Positions 33,586 to 43,775 of a DNA stretch of 64,000 bases are shown one piece after another. The stretch spans positions 59,818,983-59,882,982 of the forward strand of contig CM068580.1 of the NCBI GenBank assembly GCA_035048485.1, in the 5' to 3' direction. This DNA is from Pteria penguin. Taxonomy: Eukaryota; Mollusca; Bivalvia; Pterioida; Pteriidae. A program made the position numbers and the translations under genes. The notes beneath the pieces are model-generated. The model was not told the DNA's origin and searched no databases. It was given only the letters and a program-made list of their open reading frames with translations. Within the stretch, counting starts at the first letter, position 1; the number at the start of each line of letters is the position of its first letter.

Positions 33586-33591
33586 AATAAA
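33586..33591 (+). terminator. Candidate polyadenylation signal of STK31
   Basis: AATAAA 231 bp after the stop codon, in TTTAATAAACG. Further AATAAA hexamers lie downstream (for example 36026-36031), so a longer 3' UTR is possible. Confidence 0.5.
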
Positions 33592-36130
33592 CGTCTGAAA
33601 TGTCAGACGAGGTTTGGTATAAAGTGTGATACAAGAAATGTTCAGTGAATTTTAAGTATGTTTATAATCTTGATAATGCTTTTATATATCGGTACATATC
33701 AATACCTTGAGTGTGTTTATTGCCTTTTCATATTTGAAGTTGCATCGAGTAATCTGGTTCATCGTTTGTATATTGGGTTTTGCCTAAATCAGTACATATT
33801 GGTACTTGGAATAGATTTACTGCCTTTTCTCATCTGAATATGCATTCAGTGAACATGTTCATTAGCAGGTGCACATGTGATTTTGCACACATGAAACTGT
33901 TCCTTCTGGAAATTTTGTGTGTGATCATTTGGAATCTCTTGATGGCAGTTTCTGTTTTCTACAGACAGATATGTTCTGGATTGTTTAAAAAAAAAAGGTT
34001 TAAAAAAAATTTGTAATATATTAAAACATAAGTATCAACCTTTCTTGGTCATTACTAGAAGAGTATAGAAGTCAAGATTGTTTTGATGTCATATTTTATA
34101 ACAATTGAAAAAATTGAAGACTTGGTATTTTGTTTGTAATGTTGGCATTTTAATGTAGTACGATATTTTGCTGAAAGACGTGGATCAGCATAGCAACATG
34201 ATAGTCAGCAGTAAGGTAAATCTAACAGGTTTTGCAAGAATCTTTTCTCCTCTATTTGATGAGTGAACTCGAATAAAAAAATGTAAATATCATAATTAAA
34301 TGGTTGTGACAGAAAGTCATTTTAATACTTTTGAAGACATTTAAGAAAGAGCAGCCGATGATGTTGCAGAGATGACATTTTTTCGCCTGTATACAAAATG
34401 TTATGATGGAATGTAACATATTGTTTATGTATTGAATGTATCAAAGAAATTGATACATAAGGTTTGTGCATATACTTGTATCGTTCGAAGTAAAAAACGA
34501 GATAAATAAATCGGAGGTTGAAAAACACAATGTGAAAAAAAAGTTGTGACATTATTGCTGAATGATGATGATATGTATTGTTTTTGCATGACATCGATAA
34601 AAATCTAGAAACATATCTTATTTACATAGATTAATTACATTGTATAACTGAATTTTTGTGGTGATGGTTTAAGCGTTTTCCTCAGGGAGATGTTGATATG
34701 AAGTCTGCTGAGTTCTGATGGCATCTATTACGATTCTTGGTGCCTGTTGCCTTACCATGTCTGGAGGTATGCTCTAGTCTTCTATGTCAGGACACTATGC
34801 TTAAAGTGTTTTAAGTAGAATCATTAGCTTTTAAAGTCTTTACCAGTCTATGGTATTACAAAGGCGTCATGGCTTCTAGTGCTCAGTGTGAAGTCTTGGG
34901 TTCAAGGGCTATGCCTATGGATTTTTTTAATGTTGGGTTTTGTGCAGGTCTGTTGGATTCTTGTGTATGGTATGTTTAAGAACAAGTTGACCCTGATATT
35001 CTCCCTCGTCCAGTATGGCACAGCACCAAGTCGATCAACTTGTTCCCTCCCTCTAGTCTGGTAATGGCATACATGTATTTTGAAAGTTGACCCTGATGTT
35101 CTCCATGTCCTGTGGCCCTGATATTCTACCTCTTAGTTTGGGTTTTGTAGATTTAGTGAATGCTGAATGTACCCTGGAATCTAGTCTTGTAGATTTCTCT
35201 ACAACAGGATCCTAATCATGTACCTTTAGTTTGACACTACGTTTACCACAGCAACAACTGGGCTCCAATACCAGACATGTTGTCTCTTGTTGTACAGTTA
35301 ACGACCACTAGATTTTGTACTTGACCAAAAATGTTTTACCTGTTGTTTATATTCTGGATTGTATGTGTAATACTTTGCCTACAGTATACATGTACTTGTA
35401 GGTCATACCAAAATGTAGAATAGAGCTTTAGTTGTATTTACTCGGAGCATTAAATGACCTTCAGTTACAGTACTGGTCGATTTCTGCCTGGACTTTCTCT
35501 AGCTGCTGGATGATACTCTATTGTGTCTAGTTATACATACGATCATACATACTTTATCAAGTTGTTGGTGGTGCTAATGGCTAAGTAGAAACCAATATAT
35601 TGCCAAGATGATATTAAATTTTGTATGTTTTATTGATATATTTTTTTTTGTAATATTTTGACAGGATTTTTGAGTTTAATGTATGAAGAAATACATTATG
35701 TACTGTAGCTACTTTTAAAATAGATTTTGTAAAATGTGTATTACTTGCGAATATTGCTAGATTTACCTTAAGGTTACAAATAATTGTGAAACGGATGATG
35801 GCGTTTTTTCCCCTAAATTTGGTGATCGGCTTAGAATGGTAAAAACATGTTACCCTAGTGATTTGTTATCAGTCTACGACGTTTTCTTCTTGAAATGACC
35901 TTTCTAATAATTTGATATGTAGCTTTGCAGACACCAAAATGGTTTTAAAGTTCAAGTTATTGATATGATTGTTCTCTTTATGATTCATGTTTCATTTTCT
36001 TACCTCAAAAAGAGTTGTTTTACATAATAAAATTTCAATTTGTATTACTTAATCATTATTTTTCTCTGCCTTATGGATGACAACATTGTATGGTGTAGTG
36101 TATTCAAATGCCACTACATACCGGATTGGA
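33592..36130. other. No gene recognised (possible extended 3' UTR, intergenic)
   Basis: AT-rich sequence without a coding frame that resembles any family. Two partial repeats of a GTTGACCCTGAT.TTCTCC phrase occur near 34985 and 35087. The short frames present are in low-complexity T/A-rich sequence. Confidence 0.5.
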
Positions 36131-36140
36131 GAGTCAGTGA

Positions 36141-36414
36141 AGCCGGTTTGGCCTAGTGGATAAGGTGCTCGGCTCGTGATTGAGAGGTCCCGGGTTCGAC
36201 TCCTGCTCTTTGCGCACCGGCGTTCTGTATTTCGGATGAGACAGTAAAAACCGAAGTCCCGTCTCACGGTAGGTGTGACACGTAAACGATCCCTCGCTGC
36301 TTCTAATGGGTCCGTTACATGGGCCTGAATTTCTATGCAATGGATAAGGCAGATGTCATCACCATATACGTGAAATGATCTTCGAGTGACGTAAAACAAT
36401 ATTCAATCCATCAA
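36141..36414 (+). repeat. tRNA-derived SINE, full length
   Basis: Clear tRNA-like head (GGCCTAGTGGATAAGG; GGTTCGACTCC B box), the GATGAGACAGTAAAAACCGA block, the GTCATCACCATATACGTG block and a short AATC-like tail. GGAGAGTCAGT precedes and GGAGAGTCGGT follows, a probable target duplication with one change. Another SINE family begins right after it. Confidence 0.88.
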
Positions 36415-36428
36415 AGGAGAGTCGGTTG

Positions 36429-36588
36429 TTTGGTGTTTTACGTCGCTTTCAACAACCTTTCGGTTATATCGCGGCATGGAAGCAGGAGGTAAGCAACCTC
36501 TTAAACATAGCGGCGCAATCGGGGAATTGAATCCGGATCGTCGGCGCCGAAAGCCAAGCACTCGACCACTACACCAAGCCTGCCCCTG
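36429..36588 (-). repeat. Second tRNA-derived SINE family, reverse orientation
   Basis: Read on the minus strand: GGCAGGCTTGGTGTAGTGG (A box) and CCGGATTCAATTCCCC (B-box-like), then a body ending GTTGAAAGCGACGTAAAACA CC. Its head and body differ from the first SINE family. Other copies are at 48891-49038 and 49151-49285. Confidence 0.75.
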
Positions 36589-37612
36589 AACGGAGTCAGA
36601 GATTCATTATCATTATCATACTGCCAGGAGCTTAGGCAAATTGAAATGCCAAGTGAAAAATTGACGATTGAAGTGCTTCTCAAGATCAAGAGCACTTATT
36701 TTCATATGTATATCATTTGTTACTTTATACATATAGTACTACTTGCTGCCATTTTATACTTATGCGGTCCGTTGTAAAACCCTTATGATATTGAACTCTA
36801 CAAAAGTATAACTTCAATATAGGTCTTTGGGGAATGGAACCCCGCAGAACGCCATCGCAGAAAAATTACCGTAGTTTAAACTTCTGTTTTGATTATGTTT
36901 AACCGTCAATAAAACGGGCGATAGTACTATTTGTCGCCGTTTCTACATTGATTCAGAGACATATATATCTGTATATGTTTCTGATTGATTGGTTTGTTCT
37001 AAAACTCTTATAAAGATGTTGAACCCTACTAAACGCGTATAGCCGTTGAGATTGGATGTTGGCAAAATGGGATTTAAAAGAAATCGAGTTCCCGCTTGCG
37101 GTTTTGACATTATTTCGACGCACATTGTTCATGAAAGTAAAATAAGCTGTTGTCTAGACTTTTGATCACATATAAAGCCCTAACCACGAGGCAGAACTGT
37201 ATCTAATATAGCGTTCTTTGGATTGGAACACGCAAAAACGCCACCTTGGAAAATTTGGATCAAATACCATATGATGATATCGATTAGACATACTTTTAAC
37301 AGGAATGCGGTTCATATTAATTTCCTACGGGATGTTTGGTGTTCAGTATCATTTCAATATACTGCCAGGTTTGTTGAAAGCTCTAGTATCGTAATTTAAG
37401 TTACTAGGCGAATTAAAGGTCTTCATTTATATCGGGGACGTATAGATATATACGTCCCTGATTTATATAGATTGATTATTGCTTATCGGTATCGTAACCG
37501 CAGCACAATCGAGTATTTTTGTATTGTCGTTCCTTGTATTTTTTTTTTTCGTGCAGGTCCTTGGTGATTTGTGCCATACAGCTTTGTCAGATATCTTCTG
37601 TTTTCTCTTTTA

Positions 37613-37857
37613 AGTTACTCCACGGTTATTTCACGTATGTGGTGATGGCATCTGCCTGATGTACTGCACAGGAATCTATTGCCTTTGCAACGGACCCATC
37701 CGAAGTAATGAGGTATCTCTTAGGTGCCACGTGACAGAAAACCTTGGTTTTTATCGTTTCACCCTACAGGCAGTACACCGGTGAGCCGACCACGACTGGA
37801 TTTGAACCCGAACATTTCGGTCACGACCAGAACACCTCGTCCACTGAATCATACCAG
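37613..37857 (-). repeat. SINE, full length but diverged, reverse orientation
   Basis: Blocks in reverse order: ACTCCACGGTTATTTCACG, GGTGATGGCATCTGCCTGAT, TTGCAACGGACCCATCCGAA, CTTGGTTTTTATCGTTTCA, and a tRNA-like head containing GGATTTGAACCC. It matches the main SINE family throughout. Confidence 0.83.
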
Positions 37858-38075
37858 TTTCTTCATTTATAAATGTATATTTTAACCACCAAGTTTCATT
37901 CACATTGCGAGTAAAGGTAACAGCTTTATTACGACTCTTAACATCTTTCACAATCCAATGTGCCAATAAAGCGTTGCACCGGAGCTAATCGTATAGAACC
38001 TTGTCTTTGCAAAGTCTATGTTGGTTGATTGAAATTATATTGCAGTATGGTACCAAGAGGCAACGCGTAAAACAC

Positions 38076-38298
38076 GGTGCCATCCGGGAATCGAACTCTG
38101 ACGTCTGCACCCCAAGCCAAGGACTTAACATCACCCAAACACACCCTTTTGCCAAGTCTGGATTGGAATACTTGTCGGTGGATATGGAAAGATTTGTATG
38201 TCGAAGTTCTTCTGAAAGACATGCCACTATTGGTATTCGAACCTGGGACCTCTAGGTCACGAGTTAAACACCTTAGAGATTGAGCTACACCAGCTCAA
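38076..38298 (-). repeat. SINE-like unit with two tRNA-like heads
   Basis: Two B-box-type stretches in the same (minus) orientation, GGGAATCGAACTC at 38086 and TATTCGAACCTGGG at 38233. Each is followed upstream in that orientation by an A-box-like stretch (complements of CAAGCCAAGGACTTAA and GAGCTACACCAGC). This could be a dimeric SINE or two partial SINEs inserted side by side. Confidence 0.5.
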
Positions 38299-38368
38299 CA
38301 TAACGTTTAAAGATTTTAAAATAACATCCTCGGAAATCAATGGTCCACTGCCAATGATACATATAACT

Positions 38369-39338
38369 GCTGTCCGCGCCACTCCTTTTGTAAACCGAAA
38401 AATCTGGATTTTCACTTATTTATCTGTAATGTAAAGATGATGGATAAATCCAAACCACAAGTCCAAAAATCATGAAACCATAGGACATACAAAGTCAGTG
38501 AAAATGAAAAACAAATGGAAAATAACAAAATATGTCTACTTGAAGAGCATATGTGAACCCCTGTGATGGAGTGAGATCAGGTGCCCGGGAAGAGTGAGCA
38601 TCTCCTGCTTGCTAGAAACACCCGTCACATATACCCCGTAGAAAGAGTCAAATCGTGTGAATTCCATATGTATTTATATATGGAGAAGTCCAAGTAGGTA
38701 ACCTTCTAGTATAGAAGGTGTCAAATCTGTGTAAAGTGATCAGAATCGGTCTCAGTCCAGATCTGGATAACGAGATATCATATGGAGTAATAAGAGTCTC
38801 GTAACGACCGTAGAACTTCCTCAGTGACGTTGCTAGTCTAGCACATATATAACCCTGGTTGAGCAGCTTAACTGAAAGTCGCCTAGCCCTCAGAACAAAG
38901 TCATTGTAATTTGAACATGCTCTGGAATAACGTATTAACTGAGATATGAATATGCCGTAAAATAGATTTATTTTAATAGATTTAATAGATTTAAATTAAT
39001 ATCAATCGACAGATCTTTTTTAGTCGTAACTTTTGATGTATGTCATATGTTTCTACGAAGAAGTATTCGTATTTTATAAGGAAAAAATCGTTTTAGATAG
39101 GGCGTTTTCTATGTTAATTTTGACGTGACGTCGCCGATGTTTAACATTGAGTCTATGGGAAACGTCAATTTTTTTTCTATAAAATATGAACGCTTCTTCA
39201 TACAAACATATAGCATACACCAAAAGTTACGACTAAACAAGATCTATCAAACGGTTTTGCCTTTCTGAAATTATTCTGAAGATGAATAACTGAAAATCCA
39301 GATTTTCCAGTTTCCAGAGTGAGTGGCGCGGATAGTAG
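38369..39338. mobile_element. Long fold-back DNA element
   Basis: Outer ends CTGTCCGCGCCACTC and GAGTGGCGCGGATAG are inverted, followed by AAAATCTGGATTTTCA / TGAAAATCCAGATTTTCC. Inside, 39012-39075 (TTAGTCGTAACTTTTGATG...) and 39185-39247 (...CACCAAAAGTTACGACTAA) form a second inverted pair. A block near 38565-38640 (GTGAGATCAGGTGCCC) sits only in the left arm, probably a later insertion. No coding capacity. Confidence 0.75.
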
Positions 39339-40790
39339 TAGATCTAATTTTGATACGATTTAATAGTGAATATAAGAAATGAAAAAGAAAGAACATGAGA
39401 TGACATATCCAACAATGTGTGTAATTTCTATCATGAGATTTTTTCATGGAGTTATGATATTATAAAAGAAATACTTTAATTTGTCAAAATATTGTGCTGA
39501 CCAGTAGATCTAAATATTTCAGCTTTCTGTTCTCGATAGTCAACATTTGAGGGTTATCTTTCCTTGATAATCCTCGGAACTTCTCGGATTTTTTCTTTAG
39601 ACGATCACAGACTGAACAGGTAAACAAATTATTTTTGCAATAAATGCAGGACGATACTTTTTAAAGATTGATCACTTGTTATATTACTTAATATTTCACA
39701 CATCAGGTCTAAATCTGATGTTTTCTTGAACGGATTTATGCAGGCTGTATATATAGCACTGTTTACAATAAGGAATAAGTATAACTGTCCTGGCCTGGCC
39801 TAGTATGGCTACTGTAGCTTACCCAGATTTTGCAGAATCTTAATCAGCGTCAGAATTGATATATCGAAGATCGAAAAGGATGTTATATATTGCATATTTT
39901 ATTTTCCATAACACTAGGTAGATTATGAAAATGCTATCCGTCCATTCATCATGCCCCTGTACTTTTAAATTGTACATAGATATGTATAAATTATGTATTA
40001 CACTGAGGTGACATTACCTAATGTACATTTAGGGGCCGGTACATTTATATCACGGCCAAGATATGGCTGTAATTTGGGGGGGGGGGGGGCATGGTGGACA
40101 CAGAAGAGTATCTATAGGAGAAAATTTTGTATTGAAACTTGGACTTGGAGAAGTCATATAGACTGAATAAGACTGTCTCTGGTGGCACCCGTTACTGATA
40201 TTTCGCTGTACCAGACATTTCACGTAGTGGAAGTCACCAGAGACGGGATTATATTCAATCTAGAGAAGAAAGAGAAAAAAATGAAAAAGGTTTTATAGAG
40301 ATCTGTAAGGAGTAATTCCTTATTGGCTTGAGTGAAGCTTCAACAAAGCAGTGCATGGTCACAAAAGAGACAGCCAAACTTCTCCTTTATTACAACTGCT
40401 ACTTACATCCACTCAACTGCACTCATCTGTAACAAAATCATATATGTATGGGAAGATTTCAAAATCACAAGAATTCTGTAACAAATCACCTTACATTTGA
40501 GTCATTGAATATGTAATAATAGAATATATAAGTAGTGGTAAGGGTAATTTTATTACATTATGTATTAGGATTTTGGTATTGCTGTTTCTCAAAGACTGTT
40601 CTATAGCTTTCGAATCTACAAGCAGTAGTACCATACTAATAGAGATGTTGTATATATAGCTTCTTACATGAACCACGCTAATATAGAGGAATACTTACTC
40701 TGAAGGGATCATATATGTCAGGGGATCTGCTTATGAATGCCAACCTTTTATCCATCTGTCAGTCTGTTTGTACATGTTTGTAACTCCACC
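39339..40790. other. No gene recognised
   Basis: AT-rich intergenic sequence with short homopolymer runs (G run near 40076-40090) and a small inverted repeat GTCTCTGGTG / CACCAGAGAC at about 40171 and 40238. Confidence 0.5.
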
Positions 40791-40799
40791 CATATTTCC

Positions 40800-40952
40800 C
40801 TCCTTCTATTGTTCCATCCATCTGCCATCCATCAATCCATCTGTCTTTCAATCTGTCCATCCAGCCTTCTATCCATCCATCCATCCAACCATCTATACAT
40901 TAATCTACAATCCATCCATCCATCAACCCACACACCCACCCATCCATCCATG
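40800..40952. repeat. (CCAT)n/(TCCA)n microsatellite
   Basis: Repeated CCATCCATCCATC interspersed with CTGTCTTTC and AACCCACACACCCACC. The overlapping frames through it, rich in Ser, Pro and His, are repeat artefacts. Confidence 0.9.
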
Positions 40953-41022
40953 TTCAATGATATTTCAAATCATATATTACATGAAAACTGAAATCAATAT
41001 TTGAGAAAAGGGACACGGTAAA

Positions 41023-41080
41023 CCCCCCCCCCCCCCCCCCAAAAAAAAAAAAAAACCAAAAAAACAAAAAAAAAAACCAA
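41023..41080. repeat. Poly-C then poly-A tract
   Basis: Eighteen C followed by a run of A with occasional C. Such runs are prone to length error in assembly. Confidence 0.9.
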
Positions 41081-41236
41081 GATGAAAGTATAAGAGATGA
41101 TAAATATCATTTTGTGTATTTCTGAAAAAGGCAGAGCACCCCCTCCCAATCTTAATTCAGTTCTGGAAAAGTAGCAATACCTCATCTTGGAACATGAAGC
41201 TTGTTACTTAATATTTAAATGGCTCGAATTAATAAA

Positions 41237-41513
41237 GTAGGGGTGGCTCAGCGGATGAAGTGCTCTGCTCATAACTGAAAGGTCTGGGTTGGACTTCCAC
41301 TATGGGCACACCAGTGTCCTGTCTTTCGGTTGAGACAGTAAAAACCGAGGTTTGTGTCCCGGTAGGCATGGCACGTAAAAGATCCCTCACAACTTGGGTG
41401 GGTCTGTTGCAAAGGTATGAAATTCTGTACAGTGCGTCAGGCAGATGCCGTCACCATATGAGTGAAATAATCTTGGAGTGACGTCAAACAGTAGTCAATA
41501 AATCAATCAATCA
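41237..41513 (+). repeat. tRNA-derived SINE, full length
   Basis: Head GGGTGGCTCAGCGGATGAAG with a degenerate B box (GGTTGGACTTCC), then TTGAGACAGTAAAAACCGAG, AAAGATCCCTCACAACTTGG, GGCAGATGCCGTCACCATA and an AATC tail. Confidence 0.87.
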
Positions 41514-42004
41514 CATACTTATGAAATATATCATTTGACAGTGACGATATCTGTAAATGGGTCAAATTTCATATTTGATATGGGTAAGGATATTACGAGG
41601 GATGGAGATAGTTCCATAATTAACATTTTAATATTGCCAATCGGATATTATTTCTGGTTCATCATAGAAGAAAATGTATCTGTTAAAAAGATTGTTATGC
41701 AAAAAAAGAAAAAAAAAAGGAAGGAAAGGTAGTCTATTTAGGTATATATTTAGAAATTCTGCCGAATAAAATACCCAATGATGTATGATTAAATTCAAAA
41801 GCAACATAATGATTTTGTATTGGGTATTCTTTAACGAAATATATTGATCCTGTACATGTGATATATATAGTGAAGTATTAAAAGTCGTGTTCGTTTCAAT
41901 GGGGTTGCATCTATATAATCGGGCGCGCCTGACCCTGAATTCCGTAACGCCTGCGTATGTGCTTAAAATGCGTATACGGATACCCAGTACATTGTATCTA
42001 ACAA

Positions 42005-42273
42005 AGCTTGTGTAGCTCGGTAGAGGAGGTGTTTGATTCCTGACCGAGAGGTCCCGGGGTCGAATCCCGCCTTGGGCACACCGGCGTTATGTCTTTTTGA
42101 ATGAGACAGTGAAAACTTCAGGTCCTGTGTCACGGTAGGCGTGGCACGTAAAAGACCCCTCACTGCTTAGGATTGGCCCGTTTGAAAGATATCAATTTTT
42201 GTGCAATACATTAGGCAGATGCCTTTATCATATGCATGGAATATTCGTGGGGTGACGTAAATCATAATCAATC
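42005..42273 (+). repeat. tRNA-derived SINE, near full length
   Basis: Head with TAGCTCGGTAGAGGAGG and GGGGTCGAATCCCGC, GAATGAGACAGTGAAAAC, GGCACGTAAAAGACCCCTCA, AGGCAGATGCCTTTATCATA and a tail ending AATCAATCC. The minus-strand frame at 41963-42163 is only the reverse of this SINE. Confidence 0.85.
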
Positions 42274-42417
42274 CTATGTAACGTCTTATTTTAACAAGAG
42301 CGCCGTCTCGTGCGGTTTGACATACAAGCTGCTATACGTACACTTGTTCCATATAAGCTTAATCATTATTGAACATAGTGGCTAATGTAAAGAGAGGAAC
42401 TTCTCGTTCGATTCCAA

Positions 42418-42447
42418 CCCCCCCCCCCCCTCACACACACACACACA
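42418..42447. repeat. Poly-C and (CA)n microsatellite
   Basis: A run of 13 C followed by about eight CA repeats. A G run lies at about 42541-42552. Confidence 0.9.
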
Positions 42448-43190
42448 ACTGCATAAAACCTTGTCTTGTGTTGCACGTAAGAACGTCACCTTCGATAGTA
42501 CCAACATCCATTGGCGGATCCAAGGGTGTCAGTTTCTTAAGGGGGGGGGGGGTGTTATTTGGGATTGTACATGTAACCCCAGGTCCTACAGAATTGACAA
42601 TGAAATCCTCGAAACGCAAATTGTTGCCGATTTATTAGGCTCCTATCCCCTTTGGTGACACGACGATAAAACCTTTCGTTGTTAAGTCTGTCTAAAATTG
42701 CTGTATTCACCTATGACTCCAAGTTTTAAATTCAATGCGTTCTAAATGAGTTCTATATCGACAAATGCATTATAGAATCCCTTTCCTTCTAGCCTTGTCA
42801 ATAATGTCTTGCTTGAAATTGATATTTGATAGTCCAGATAGTTTGGCCTGTCCATTTCTAATTACTGTCCCAGCATGTTGGCGTTATCTTGCTTGGTTAA
42901 ACATTGCTTTTGACGTGAAATTGATATGTTTGTCTTCACCTTTCCATACTGGGGTTTAGCATATGCTTGGATGAAATCCCCATAAAGTGTTGTGGGTTGT
43001 TACAGAACGTAGTCGGGAGGAAAAGGAACAATAAAGAACAAGGTGTATGGACGATAGGTACTATTTCAAGGCTGTACGGTATTAAGCCTCGATAGCCAGG
43101 TGGGCTGAAGCTGTGCTTGAAATCACTGTAGCCCCAGGCATCTTGTCACAAGCATGCCTGCCAAGAGTAGGATGACAGTTTCCTAGAGCT

Positions 43191-43630
43191 AGGGGCGTAG
43201 CTGCCTGTACGCCAGGACGCCATGGCGTGCACATCACGGGGACAAAAAAAAAATTAAAATGTAACTCAAAGACATCCATATCATATGACAACTCTTAAGT
43301 GTCAAATCAATTTGTGAAAACATTAATCTTCAACTTTCTCAAAATCAAAAAGACTTTAATGTTAAGAGGTAGATTCAAGTTAAGCTTTCATTGTGTTCGA
43401 CATATATTCTTCAATATTAAACGTCATTTCTTATGACAGAAATAGTTTCAATGTTATCAAGATATAGTCCAGAAAGCATGACTTTGTATTGAATTTTACA
43501 AAATTTTCTCGGGGGAGACTCTCGAACCCCCACTTGCATGAGAGGGTGATTCCATCCCCCTCTCAGAGCTGCGCGCGCCTCGTGAGAAGCTTTCTTTGCG
43601 TGCACATTGAATATTTCTAGCTACGCCTCT
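43191..43630. mobile_element. Inverted-repeat element, hAT-like ends
   Basis: AGGGGCGTAGCT at the left and AGCTACGCCTCT at the right are inverted with one mismatch; AGAGCT is present at both flanks as a possible partial target duplication. The interior has a G/C-rich patch (CTGCGCGCGCCTCGTG) and no recognised protein. Confidence 0.6.
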
Positions 43631-43713
43631 GAGAGCTGAAACAATTCATCGCGATTTCAATTCGGCTCCATATTTTTCCTTCGATTCGGTGTACGATACA
43701 TCCTTCTGTAATT

Positions 43714-43772
43714 CCGTCACCATGTACGTAAAATATTCGTGGTGTGACGTTAAACAAAAATCAATCAATCAA
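43714..43772 (+). repeat. SINE 3' fragment
   Basis: CCGTCACCATGTACGTAAAA, TTCGTGGTGTGACGTTAAAC and (AATC)n: the last 60 bp of the main SINE family, 5'-truncated. Confidence 0.85.
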
Positions 43773-43775
43773 TTA

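Noticed and set aside
40737..41004. Frames rich in Ser, Pro, His and Ile
   Set aside because: Translation of the (CCAT)n microsatellite.
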